Program-made: the position numbers and the translations under genes | Notes under the pieces: model-generated | Told to the model about the DNA's origin: nothing | What the model saw: the letters and a program-made list of their open reading frames with translations, nothing else | Database searches by the model: none | Origin: Palsa-295 sp963785585 | GTDB taxonomy: Bacteria > Acidobacteriota > Terriglobia > Acidiferrales > UBA7541 | DNA length: 64,000 bases | Direction: 5' to 3' | Assembly: GCA_963785585.1 (NCBI GenBank) | Contig: CAWAVW010000004.1 | Coordinates: forward strand, 2,852,001-2,916,000 | Shown: positions 34,065 to 43,700 of the stretch, piece by piece | Position numbering within the stretch: position 1 is the first letter of the stretch | How the letters are laid out: each line of letters begins with the position of its first letter

Positions 34065-35492
34065 CTATTTCGGTTCGGGAGCGGTTCGCAATCTGTATAA
34101 GACGGAAGCATGCGGCCCGAGCGTGGCGTGAAAATCGGTTGCGGCCCCGATATCCCTCTGTTCCCACACGTCGCGCACTGCGTATTTCGCATCGCCGAGG
34201 CCGAGGTCGCTCCACGAATATTTCACGCGGCGTTTCGCGTCCTGGAGATTGAAAACCGCAACGAAGTACTGGCCGGGCGGATTGGAAGTGGCGACCCACG
34301 CCACGGTCTGGTCCGTGGCGATTACCGGATGATTGCCGGTGGAGTGTTGATCGACAGCGATGACTTCTTGGTTCGTGAGTAACGAGGTTGTCCAGGCGTC
34401 GGCTTGGGTCAAATCGCCGCCGACCATGAGTGGCGAAGGAAACATACACCACAACGTCATCAGCGTCCGCTGTTCGTCGTGAGTCAAGCGAGTGGCTCGA
34501 GCTTCGCCCCAACCAGGGTGCGGGCCAAGATATCCAAGGGGAAGCATGTCGGCATCGGGCCAGTGACCGGGCTGGCCCATCAACGCCCATTTGGCGACGT
34601 TGGCGAATTGATCGCCGACGCCCTGAGGAAAGGCGACATCGCTGTGCCAAAGGTCCCAAATGTCATCCGAGATGCGCCACATCTGCGCGTACTTGCGCAT
34701 TTCGCCGGCTTTGTCGATGGGCGCGGCACCGGGGGAAAGACTGAGCGTGATGGGTCGTCCCGTTTTTGCGAGGGCTTCGCCGATCATACGGATATCTTCG
34801 CCGCGGTACGGGCGGCTGGCGATGCAGTCGACTTTAAGGAAGTCCACTCCCCACGATGCGTAGAGCGCGGCAATCGAGTCGAAGTAAGCCTGGGCCGCGG
34901 GCCCCGGCGCCGCGCCGTAGTTATCGGCGTTCCATGGGCATGATTCAGACGTGTTAGCCGCGTCTTTTGCGTGAAACGACGAACCAGCGATGGGGAGATT
35001 TTTATCGACGGCTTGTTTCGGAATTCCACTCAAAATGTGAATGCCGAACTTCAGTCCGAGTGAATGGAGGTAATCGGCGAGGGGTTTGAATCCCGCGCCG
35101 TCCGCCGAGCTGGGAAAGCGGTTCGGCGAGGGAGTGTAACGGCCGAACGGATCCATGTTAAACACCGACTCTTTGGAGTTGCCCGCGGCGGTGGGATATG
35201 TAACGAACCACTCCATATCCACCACAATGAATTCCCATCCCGAGGATTTCAGATGGGATGCAAACCAATCGGCGTTCGCTTTTACTTGCGCCTCGGTAAT
35301 CGTGGTGCCATAGCCGTCCCAACTGTTCCAACCCATGGGCGGAGTTGCCGCCAGCACGGTCGAAGCGTCGTCAGCGTGCGTGGACCAGACAGCCGAAGGA
35401 ATGCGGCCCGAAGCATGCCCGTCGCTGACAACTTGCAGCCCGGCGAGCAAGAAAGCCGCAACTGCAAAAGTGAGCGCAAGACGAGTTTTCAC
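34065..35492 (-). CDS. Glycoside hydrolase family 27 alpha-galactosidase, exported
   Basis: Removes alpha-1,6-linked galactose from galactomannan or raffinose-type sugars. 475 residues starting at GTG 35490-35492, five bases after GGAGG. Sec signal at residues ~4-26. The GH27 barrel opens with TPPMGWNSWDGYG; the nucleophile is the aspartate of WGVDFLKVDC (about residue 220) and the acid/base that of RISDDIWDLWH (about 276). DTSESC-like cysteines and HSLGLKFGIHI are family text. It follows galM by 9 nt. The C-terminal beta domain is complete. Confidence 0.94.
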   Translation of the reverse strand: MKTRLALTFAVAAFLLAGLQVVSDGHASGRIPSAVWSTHADDASTVLAATPPMGWNSWDGYGTTITEAQVKANADWFASHLKSSGWEFIVVDMEWFVTYPTAAGNSKESVFNMDPFGRYTPSPNRFPSSADGAGFKPLADYLHSLGLKFGIHILSGIPKQAVDKNLPIAGSSFHAKDAANTSESCPWNADNYGAAPGPAAQAYFDSIAALYASWGVDFLKVDCIASRPYRGEDIRMIGEALAKTGRPITLSLSPGAAPIDKAGEMRKYAQMWRISDDIWDLWHSDVAFPQGVGDQFANVAKWALMGQPGHWPDADMLPLGYLGPHPGWGEARATRLTHDEQRTLMTLWCMFPSPLMVGGDLTQADAWTTSLLTNQEVIAVDQHSTGNHPVIATDQTVAWVATSNPPGQYFVAVFNLQDAKRRVKYSWSDLGLGDAKYAVRDVWEQRDIGAATDFHATLGPHASVLYRLRTAPEPK

Positions 35493-35501
35493 CAAATCCT
35501 C

Positions 35502-36653
35502 CTAATGCGCGGAAAATCGGAAAACAGTGGTCGAGCGATACGTCTGGCCGGGTTTCAACTCTGTTGATGGGAATTGCGGGTGATTCGGCGAATCCGGGAA
35601 GTGCTGCGTTTCCAGGCAAAGGGCGCCGCGAAAATCGTAGGTCTTGCCGCGCTTGCCCGAGGTTTTTTCCAAATGGTTGCCGCTGTAAAACTGGACGCCG
35701 GGTTCGGAGGTGAGGACTTCGAGGACTCGTCCGCTCGCGGCGTCTTCGACTTTCGCGGCAACAACAACCGCGGATGATCCGGGAGCGCGATCGATTACCC
35801 AGTTGTGGTCGTAGCCCTTTCCGAATTTGAGTTGTTCGTCGCTCTCATCGATCCGCGCACCAACGGACGTAGGCTTGCGGAAATCGAAGGGACTGCCAGT
35901 CACATCGCGGATTTCACCGGTGGGTATCAGGGCTGCGTCCACGGGGGTGAACCTGCTCGCGTATAGGGTGAGCACGTCATGAAGGATATCGCCGCTGCCT
36001 TCGCCGGAAAGATTGAAATACGAATGATTGGTGAGATTCAAAACGGTATTTTTATCGGTGGTCGCCGTGTAGTCGATGCGCAATTCGTTGCTCGAACGAA
36101 CTAAAGTGTATTTCACTTGCACGGAAAGCGTGCCGGGGAAACCCTCCTCGCCGTCTTTGCTTGTGTAACTGAATTCGACAGCGTGGCCCTCGGCGCTATC
36201 GATTACCCGCGCGGTCCACATGTGTTTGTTGAAACCGATGGTGCCGCCGTGCAAGGTGTTTTCGCCGTTATTTTTTGGAAGCGAGTAGGCGACGCCAGCG
36301 AGCGCGAACGTCCCGTGGGCGATCCGGTTGCCGTATCGGCCGATTGTTCCGCCGAAATAGGATTTGCCGCTTTCGTATCCGGAAACCGAGTCGTATCCAA
36401 GTACAACGTCGTCGATTTTTCCCGCGCGATCGGGAACCTTCAGCGAGACCAGAGTCGCACCGAAGTTGGTTACAGCCACTTGCATTCCGTGGTCGTTCGA
36501 GAGTGTGAAAAGATTTACAGGATGTCCGTCGGATGTCGCGCCAAAATCTTGCTTCGCGGGATTTACATCATCGCCCGACCGGACGGAAAGCATTCCGGCG
36601 CAAACGAGAAGCGTGGAGAGAACTGCAACGTGGTGCGGCGCTACAAACAACAT
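35502..36653 (-). CDS. galM: Aldose 1-epimerase (galactose mutarotase), exported
   Basis: Interconverts alpha and beta anomers of galactose/glucose. 383 residues, about 40 longer than cytoplasmic GalM because of an N-terminal Sec signal (hydrophobic segment about residues 8-21). FGGTIGRYGNRIAHG, NTLHGGTIGFNKHMW and LTNHSYFNLSGEGSG carry the substrate-binding Arg and the catalytic histidines; the catalytic Glu is in LTSEPGVQFYSGN (about residue 315). First gene of the seven-gene minus-strand run, 9 nt ahead of the GH27 gene, so galactose released outside the cytoplasm would be mutarotated on the spot. Confidence 0.94.
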   Translation of the reverse strand: MLFVAPHHVAVLSTLLVCAGMLSVRSGDDVNPAKQDFGATSDGHPVNLFTLSNDHGMQVAVTNFGATLVSLKVPDRAGKIDDVVLGYDSVSGYESGKSYFGGTIGRYGNRIAHGTFALAGVAYSLPKNNGENTLHGGTIGFNKHMWTARVIDSAEGHAVEFSYTSKDGEEGFPGTLSVQVKYTLVRSSNELRIDYTATTDKNTVLNLTNHSYFNLSGEGSGDILHDVLTLYASRFTPVDAALIPTGEIRDVTGSPFDFRKPTSVGARIDESDEQLKFGKGYDHNWVIDRAPGSSAVVVAAKVEDAASGRVLEVLTSEPGVQFYSGNHLEKTSGKRGKTYDFRGALCLETQHFPDSPNHPQFPSTELKPGQTYRSTTVFRFSAH

Positions 36654-36767
36654 CCAAACCTCCCGGAAGCTGCGCGTCGGAGGCTTACGACGGCGAATCG
36701 CACCCTATGTTCATACGCGGAACAGGGGCGGATTCAAATGAATTTCTTGGAACGGGTGCTGCAGGGA

Positions 36768-36844
36768 TGGTGGGGCTGGGCGGAGTCGAACCGCCGACCT
36801 AGGCGTTAGGAGTGCCTCGCTCTATCCATCTGAGCTACAGCCCC
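36768..36844 (-). tRNA. tRNA-Arg (anticodon CCT)
   Basis: Minus-strand cloverleaf of 74 nt plus an encoded CCA at 36768-36770. Acceptor arms GGGGCTG and CAGCCCC pair fully; the D arm is GCTC/GAGC; the anticodon loop CTCCTAA gives CCT, reading AGG; the T arm is GGCGG-TTCGACT-CCGCC. The anticodon stem has one A-C mismatch next to the loop. Discriminator base is A, as usual for tRNA-Arg in many bacteria. Confidence 0.96.
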
Positions 36845-36853
36845 GGTAGCGCC

Positions 36854-36859
36854 ATTCTA
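36854..36859 (-). promoter_or_regulatory. Extended -10 promoter for tRNA-Arg
   Basis: TAGAAT preceded by TGC (extended -10 form) on the minus strand, ending 9 nt before the mature tRNA 5' end. No clear -35. The position fits a very short 5' leader, normal for a single tRNA gene. Confidence 0.5.
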
Positions 36860-36947
36860 GCAGATTTAAATTCACGCTCGGGCCGCGGATGCGGGCGGCA
36901 TTTTCCGTGGCGTGGAGGCTGAGGTATAAACGTTGCGGGAGATTCCG

Positions 36948-37919
36948 ATGAAATATCGCAAGCTGGGGCGAACTGGTTTTGTGGTGAGCGACATCGCTCA
37001 CGGATTGTGGGGAATGAGCGGCTGGAGCGGATCGGAAGACGCGGAGTCGCTCGCGGCGATGCAGGCCGCGATTGACGACGGGTGCAATTTTTTCGATACC
37101 GCTTGGGCGTACGGCGATGGGCATAGCGACGGACTGCTGGGCGAAATCCTTGAGCGAAACAAAACGAAGCGAATCTATGCCGCTTCGAAGATCCCGCCGA
37201 AAGATGGAAAGTGGCCGCCCGCGCCGGCGGCGAAATATCACGATGTATTTCCGGCGGACTACGTTTTCGCGTATGCAGCGAAAATCCGCGAGAAATTGCG
37301 CACGCCGTCCATTGATTTGCTGCAACTGCATGTTTGGGAAGACCGTTGGGCGCACGAAGCGGAGTTCCAAGATACCGCCGCGAAGCTAAAGGCCGACGGG
37401 ATCATTCGATCGTTTGGACTGAGCGTGAACCGATGGCAGCCAGAAAACGGCATCGAGGCAATTCGCACGGGATTGGTGGATGCGGTGCAGGTGATCTACA
37501 ACGTTTTCGACCAGGCGCCGGAAGACAAGCTGTTCCCGGTTTGCCAGCAGATGAACATCGGCGTGATCGCGCGCGTGCCGCTCGACGAAGGTAGCCTGGG
37601 CGGGAAGATGACGATCGATACGAAGTTTCCGCCGGACGATTGGCGCGCCAAGTACTTCGGCCCGGCGAACCTGCCCAAGACGATCGCCCGCGTCGAAAGG
37701 CTGAAGCAGATCGTGCCGCATGGGATGACGCTCGCGGAAATGTCGTTGCGCTTCATTCTTTCAAATCCCGTCGTAAGCACGACGATCATCGGAATGCGGA
37801 AGCTGGCTCACGTGAGGGAAAATGTGAAAACCAGCGATGCGGGTCCGCTGAACGCCGATTTGCTGGCGAAACTGAAAGAGCACCGTTGGGACCGCACGCC
37901 GGAGCGGTGGTCGGACTAG
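36948..37919 (+). CDS. Aldo/keto reductase
   Basis: NADPH-dependent reductase of the AKR superfamily, 323 residues from ATG 36948 (GGGAG upstream; a TTG five codons earlier is weaker). MKYRKLGRTGFVVSDIAHGLWG is the usual start; DDGCNFFDTAWAYGDGHSDGLLGEIL contains the catalytic Asp and Tyr; ASKIPPK has the Lys; LLQLHVWEDRW supplies the His position. Near the C-terminus NPVVSTTIIGMRKLAHVRENV is the cofactor-binding block. This subgroup resembles the L-glyceraldehyde 3-phosphate reductase/YdhF-like general AKRs. Substrate not deducible. Stands alone between the tRNA and a convergent SGNH gene. Confidence 0.92.
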   Translation: MKYRKLGRTGFVVSDIAHGLWGMSGWSGSEDAESLAAMQAAIDDGCNFFDTAWAYGDGHSDGLLGEILERNKTKRIYAASKIPPKDGKWPPAPAAKYHDVFPADYVFAYAAKIREKLRTPSIDLLQLHVWEDRWAHEAEFQDTAAKLKADGIIRSFGLSVNRWQPENGIEAIRTGLVDAVQVIYNVFDQAPEDKLFPVCQQMNIGVIARVPLDEGSLGGKMTIDTKFPPDDWRAKYFGPANLPKTIARVERLKQIVPHGMTLAEMSLRFILSNPVVSTTIIGMRKLAHVRENVKTSDAGPLNADLLAKLKEHRWDRTPERWSD

Positions 37920-37959
37920 CCCACAAGAAAACACGGAGGCGGCACACTTCGGGCGGATA

Positions 37960-39264
37960 TTAGCGCTGTTTGCGTTTTTTCGCAGCGGGCGCGACCGGCA
38001 CGTCGATGGCCGATAGCTCGTAACGATGCGCCGCGGGAATGGCGTCCTTTCTCGCTTGCGCTGACGCTTTGTCGGAAGCATCCGCAAGAGCTTTCAAAGT
38101 TTCGGGCACGATTTCGTCGGGGGACTTCGCGTTCATTTCAAACCACGCTCGGTCGGTGCCGTTTTTCAGATCGGTATCGTGCGCAACGCGACGAGATTGT
38201 TCGAGCATCGGAGTTTCCAGCAACGCCAAATTGATTCCCTTCTCCAGTTTTTCCGCCGAATAAGTTCCCACCACACGGTCGTCAATCTTCAGTTGGTACG
38301 ATCCCGAGGCCAGGCCCGTGACTTTCAGCGTCTCCTGATCAAGCGCCGTGATGATGTCCGATGATCGAAGCACCAGGTCTGTCTGTGGGTCGGCATCGAG
38401 TGGTCCAAACGGCAGCGGCAACGCGTGATCCTGTTGCGTCCAGGAAAGTCCGGCAGGCAATTTGGAGACGCGCGTCACGTCCGCGTTTGCCTCAGCGGCC
38501 ACCACGGCTGTTGCCGCGTCCACTGTGACGGACGTTACATCTCGAGGCGCATTCCAGGATTTCAGCACGCTTTCGGCCATGAGCCAATGAACCGCGGGAC
38601 CCGGATGAACGCGATCGGGTATCAGAGTGGTGGCGAGAGCGGGCCCTTCGACTTTAGCCCTTTTCAAAGCGTCAACGACGGGCGAGTTCAGATCGGCGAT
38701 GCCGGTTTTCTTTTCGCTGGAAAGTTCGCCGAGAAAATTCCCGAAGCGAATGAGCACTGCGTTATATCCGCCAGGCAGCATTTCGGCGCGGGTGACGTCG
38801 TCGTAGGGCGATGGCTTTAGGATGGTGATGCGCGCCTTCGGTGACTGCTTTTGAATTTCGTCCACGATGTAGCTGTATCCGTTTGCGTAGGTCGTGAATA
38901 TGCCGGAATCGTACTGGCGATAGAAACCGTCGTTCATCCCGAGCATGATCGTTACGACCGTAGGATTGTGGCTGAAGAGATCGCGGTGCAGGCGCAAGTC
39001 GATCGGACCGAGGCGCCCGCCGCTGACTTTGTCTCCACCGACGCCCGACTGAAAGACATCGATATGGCGATCGGGGTAACGGGTGAGCAGGAACTCTTCG
39101 ATGTCGGTCGTATAGAGGCGCTGCTCGGTGATGCTGTCGCCGTAAAACACGATGCGATCGCCATCTGCCAAGGCGAATCCTGAGCCGGAAGCGGGAGTTT
39201 CCTGGGCAACACAAGGCAGAACGGCCATACAAATCAGGGCAGCGAGCGACAGGGCGTTTTTCAC
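37960..39264 (-). CDS. Exported SGNH/GDSL-family esterase
   Basis: A Ser-His-Asp hydrolase, 434 residues starting at GTG 39262-39264 (GAGGAG 8 nt upstream) with a Sec signal up to about AQETP. Block I is IVFYGDSITEQRLY (nucleophile Ser), block II VFQSGVGGDKVSGG (Gly), block III VTIMLGMNDGFY (Asn), and block V LIPDRVHPGPAVHWLMAE (Asp/His). About 200 residues follow the catalytic domain, a beta-rich extension ending in a basic KKRKQR tail. Such proteins in polysaccharide-degrading bacteria are often acetyl esterases on xylan or mannan, which would suit the nearby glycosidases, but this is inference. Confidence 0.9.
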   Translation of the reverse strand: MKNALSLAALICMAVLPCVAQETPASGSGFALADGDRIVFYGDSITEQRLYTTDIEEFLLTRYPDRHIDVFQSGVGGDKVSGGRLGPIDLRLHRDLFSHNPTVVTIMLGMNDGFYRQYDSGIFTTYANGYSYIVDEIQKQSPKARITILKPSPYDDVTRAEMLPGGYNAVLIRFGNFLGELSSEKKTGIADLNSPVVDALKRAKVEGPALATTLIPDRVHPGPAVHWLMAESVLKSWNAPRDVTSVTVDAATAVVAAEANADVTRVSKLPAGLSWTQQDHALPLPFGPLDADPQTDLVLRSSDIITALDQETLKVTGLASGSYQLKIDDRVVGTYSAEKLEKGINLALLETPMLEQSRRVAHDTDLKNGTDRAWFEMNAKSPDEIVPETLKALADASDKASAQARKDAIPAAHRYELSAIDVPVAPAAKKRKQR

Positions 39265-39467
39265 GTGACGGCTCCTCAAATTCAGCAGGGACGAGTCTGC
39301 CAGAAAATGACGCCCGCGTGCAGCGAAACATGGAACGCGAAACCCTCGGCGATTCATGCTCGCGATCAGGAAACGAGGGGAACGCCACCCGGGAAAGTCG
39401 GCGATATGTGGCATACTAATTACAGGGCGCAGCCGTCGATTTTGGCCAAGGCACCCGCGAGATTCGA

Positions 39468-40505
39468 TTGAATTTCAAGAAAACAATCCGGAAAAAGTTA
39501 CTGGCGGGCCATCGGAAGCTGCGCGAATCGCGGATGCTCGTGAAGGGTCTTGCTTCGACCAAGCATCCCCTGCTGGTTCACATTATTCCCACGCGCCGCT
39601 GCAATCTGGCTTGCACGTACTGCAATGAATACGACGATTTTTCGAATCCCGTGCCGACCGAGGAAATGTTCCGGCGGATCGACCGGCTCGGCTCCATGGG
39701 AACGTCGGTTATCACCATCAGCGGCGGCGAACCGCTGCTGCATCCCGACTTAGACGCGATTATCGCGCGGATTCGCAAGAACGGAATCATGGCAGGGCTG
39801 ATTACGAACGGATATCTGCTGGTGGCGGACCGCATCGAAAGGCTGAACCGCGCCGGCCTGGAATATCTGCAGATCAGCATCGACAACGTGAAGCCGGATG
39901 ATGTCTCGAAAAAGAGTTTGAAAGTGCTGGACCAAAAGCTGGCGTTGTTGGCCGAACACGCCGAGTTTCAGGTGAACATCAATTCCGTACTCGGCAGCGG
40001 CGTGGTGGATTCCGAAGACGCCCTCAAGGTGGCGCATCGGGCCGTCGAGCTGGGGTTTACTTCCACCGTCGGAATTATCCACGACGGCAATGGGCAACTG
40101 CAGCCACTCGGCGACCGCGAGCAATCGATTTTCGACGAGATTATGGCGCTGGGCAAAGCGTCGTTCACGCGGATCAACCAGTTCCAGCATCGCATCGCGA
40201 AAGGCCAGGAAAATAATTGGCGATGCCGCGCGGGTTCTCGTTATTTGTACATCTGTGAAGACGGGCTGGTTCACTATTGTTCGCAGCAGCGCGGGTACCC
40301 TGGAATTCCGCTGGCGGAGTACACCTACGAACAGCGCCAGCGCGAATTTTTGACGAAGAAAGGGTGCGCGCCGCGCTGCACGGTGTCGTGCGTGCATCAG
40401 GTGGCGGCGATGGATTTCTGGCGCGCCCCGCAGACCTTTGATCCCGCCGCTACGCCTCCGGCGGCAACGCTGGTGCAACTGACGACTTCGGCGTCGCGCG
40501 AATAA
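39468..40505 (+). CDS. Radical SAM protein with C-terminal SPASM-like cysteine region, function unknown
   Basis: 345 residues. The 4Fe-4S/SAM motif CxxxCxxC is C45-C49-C52 in TRRCNLACTYC; ISGGEPLLHPDL is the SAM-contacting GGEP motif. The C-terminal third has at least six further cysteines (WRCRAGS, YICEDG, HYCSQQ, KKGCAPRCTVSC), which could bind one or two auxiliary clusters as in SPASM/Twitch enzymes. The best start is TTG 39468-39470; the first internal ATG would lose 22 residues of basic lead. No precursor peptide or partner gene is evident: upstream is a divergent esterase and downstream the Oar-like receptor. I do not recognise the specific reaction. Confidence 0.88.
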   Translation: MNFKKTIRKKLLAGHRKLRESRMLVKGLASTKHPLLVHIIPTRRCNLACTYCNEYDDFSNPVPTEEMFRRIDRLGSMGTSVITISGGEPLLHPDLDAIIARIRKNGIMAGLITNGYLLVADRIERLNRAGLEYLQISIDNVKPDDVSKKSLKVLDQKLALLAEHAEFQVNINSVLGSGVVDSEDALKVAHRAVELGFTSTVGIIHDGNGQLQPLGDREQSIFDEIMALGKASFTRINQFQHRIAKGQENNWRCRAGSRYLYICEDGLVHYCSQQRGYPGIPLAEYTYEQRQREFLTKKGCAPRCTVSCVHQVAAMDFWRAPQTFDPAATPPAATLVQLTTSASRE

Positions 40506-40545
40506 CCCCGAAACGTTCGTCCCACGTAGTCCCCCCACATCCATC

Positions 40546-40574
40546 TTGACCTCGCGAGCCGCAATTGGTAAAAC
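40546..40574 (+). promoter_or_regulatory. Candidate promoter for the Oar-like receptor gene
   Basis: TTGACC (40546-40551), 17-bp spacer, TAAAAC (40569-40574). A second candidate is TTGAAT (40628-40633), 17 bp, TACAAG (40651-40656). Both lie in the 256-bp gap between the radical SAM gene and the receptor, leaving leaders of about 180 or 100 nt. Confidence 0.35.
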
Positions 40575-40761
40575 TTCGCGAATTTAGCTCGATCAGCAAG
40601 CGCTTGACGGGCACAGCGAGATTTCCGTTGAATTCCCGCACTCGCCGGAGTACAAGACCCACATCTGTGGAAGCCCCTGCCGGGGAATAGTCAGGTAGGA
40701 TCTGCGCACGGCCGCGCTGATGCAAACTTCACCAACAAATCCAAGTGGGAAAGAGGCGTAC

Positions 40762-43700
40762 ATGCGTATGCGAAGCCTGATTGTTGCGGTCGTGATGATT
40801 GGAATCTGGGTGGCTGCCGTTCCGCAGAGGGCGGCCGGTCAGGTGAATACCGTACGGCTGTCTGGGGTGGTGCTAGATCCGCAAGACTTGCCGGTGAAGG
40901 ACGCCCACATCACCCTAAGGAACGCAGCGACGAGCGCGGAACGAGCAACAACGAGCGACGCGAGCGGGCGCTACGAGCTCGTTGGACTGCAGCCGGGCAG
41001 ATATTCCATGACGGTGGAGGCGGCGGGCTTCGCGACGCTAACCAACGAATCGCTCACGCTCGAATTGGGCGTGCTGGCTGAATACAACTTGAAGCTTCAA
41101 GTACGAACCGCGACCGCCTCGGTGACCGTTACGTCGAATCCGGATCTGGTGGAGACCGGCAAGACGGACATCTCCACCACCATCACGCAAAACCAGATCG
41201 ACAATTTACCGATCAACGGACGGAATTACATCAATTTCACGCTGCTGAATTCGCAGGCGGCGCGCGATGAAACCCCGTCAATTGGCGCGGCACCCACCAG
41301 CGGACTGAATTTCGGGGGACAGCGGGCGCGGTCCAACGAAGTGTCCATCGACGGTGCCGACGCCGTGGACGATACGACGGGCGGAGTGCGAGCCACGGTA
41401 TCCCAGGAAGCGGTGCAGGAATTTCAAGTCATCACCAGCAACTACATGCCGGAGTACGGTCGCGCGATGGGCGGTGTGGTAAATATCGTCACGAAATCCG
41501 GCTCCAACGCGGTTCACGGCGATGTCTTTGGATTTTTGCGCGACTCCGCGATTCAAGCCCAGAATCCGTTTTCGGTGGCGGCTTCGTTCGACCCCACGAC
41601 GCAGACTTTTGGTACCGTGCCGGTGAAACAGTCCTACACGCGCGTGCAGGCCGGAGCAACGATTGGCGGGCCGATTCAGAAAGATAAGACGTTTTACTTT
41701 TTCAGCTATGAAATTACCAGGCGCCAGGAGACGGGATTCTCCAGTATTGGCGCGGACAATTTCGGTCTGGTGCCGACGGCCGCGCCTGGAGACATTGAGC
41801 CGTTTCTGCCAACGGGAACGCCCACCTCGGGTTACCTGACGCAACCGCAGGTGGCATTCGTGGACAACACCGCAAACCCGTTCGCGGACCGCGTGAATGT
41901 GTACGCGCTGGGAGTCGGATCGTCGGCCGTGGCGATTTTCGGAAATACGCCGGGTTTCCCCGCGAATTTCTTTCCGAACATCTTCGGCTTTGCGACTCCT
42001 GCCCCGCTGCCAACTTCTTATCACGGGCTTGCGTCGGTGATTGGAAATTTCCCGACGTCAGAAGGGACGAGTCTGTGGTCGCTGCGGCTGGACCATATCT
42101 GGAACACGGCCAACAACTCTTTCATTCGCGCGGACGTATCGCCCTCGACAGTGACCGGAATTGAAGTGAACGCGCAAAATCAGAACTTCGGGCAGAACGC
42201 GGGTTCGCGAACGTCTGATCAGCAGACGAGGGATCTGGCGATCATCGCGCAGCACACCACGGCGATCAGCCCCACTTTGTTTAACGAAGCGCGCTTTCAA
42301 TTCGCCCGGCGAGGATTGCACTACGGTTACTCCGATCTGCCGGGCGGCGGCGATCCGGCGATCGACTTGACCGGCTATGCATTCTTCGGGCGCGAGCCAT
42401 TTTCGGTGGAGGACCGTACCGAGAAGCGGTATCAGTTTACCGACAACCTGAGTTGGACGAAGGGCACGCATTCGATGAAATTTGGGGCCGACTTCAACCT
42501 GATCCAACTCGGCACGACAAAGGATCAAACCTTCACCTTAAACTATGGCGGAGTTTACGATTTTGCGGGGCTTTCTGCTTCTTCGTTTGGAATCAATTCG
42601 CCGAATGCGCCGGGATTTTCGGCGATTCAAGCGTATGGGCTCGGTCTGCCGGAGAGTTTCTACCAGGGGATCGGTTCAACGAACCGGCCATTCGACGACA
42701 AGTCGCTCGGCGTTTTTGCGCAGGATAGCTGGAAGATTTCCAAGCGGCTGACGCTGAATTACGGAGTACGGTACGACATCGAGTTCCTGCCGATTTTTCC
42801 TGCGAGCACAAGCATCAATCAGATCGCCGAGAAGGCGCTGGGAGTGGTGGAGGGAATTCCGACCGATTCGAATAACATCGCCCCGAGAATCGGAATCGCC
42901 TGGGATCCCTTTGGAGACGGCAAGACGATCATTCGAGCGGGATACGGCTTCTTCTACGATCACCCGGCCCTGGCGTTGGCGTTTCTATCGACGACGTTCG
43001 ACGGGGCGCAATCGAGCCTGCTCGAAGCCGCGGGGGGCACTCCGTCGTATGCGTCGCTCGATAACCCGGCAAATTTTCCTGCGCTCAATGCCGCGTCCAT
43101 TTTTCAAGGAACGTTGACCGGCGCGATCACCGGTTGCTCCACGAACACGGCGACTCCCCAGATGTGCTACCAGGCGAACGAGCAGCGGTTCAGCACGACC
43201 TATGGAAATTCGCTGTTTAACAATCAAAATTTCCTGCCGAGCGCGAGCAATCCGGTCGGCTTTCCTTTGCCGCTTCTGCCCTACACCATCCCCATCACCA
43301 AGAATTTTCAGAACGCGCTCGCGCAACAGGCGAACTTAACCGTAGAACGGCAACTTGCCAACGATTGGAAAGTCAGCGCGGGTTACACGTACACGCATGG
43401 AACGCATCTGGACCGCACGATCAACATCAACGTGGCGAATCCGGCGCTGCTCGTGGAAAACGCATACAACGGCGAGCTAACGGGCTACATTTCGCCGGCG
43501 TCCAATCCACAGGGCGTAGCCGTGCCGTCCACGGTGAATACGGCGTGCCCGGGCGGAATCCCGGCTTATAACGTGCCGGGAGCGGGCAGCATCGCATTCG
43601 CGACACCCACCGGCCAACCGCTGGCGCCGAGCATTTTGGGTTACGGCTACACGGGCCAGAACTGCGGCGGAACTCCGGTTGGTTTTGTGGCGAGCGCCGC

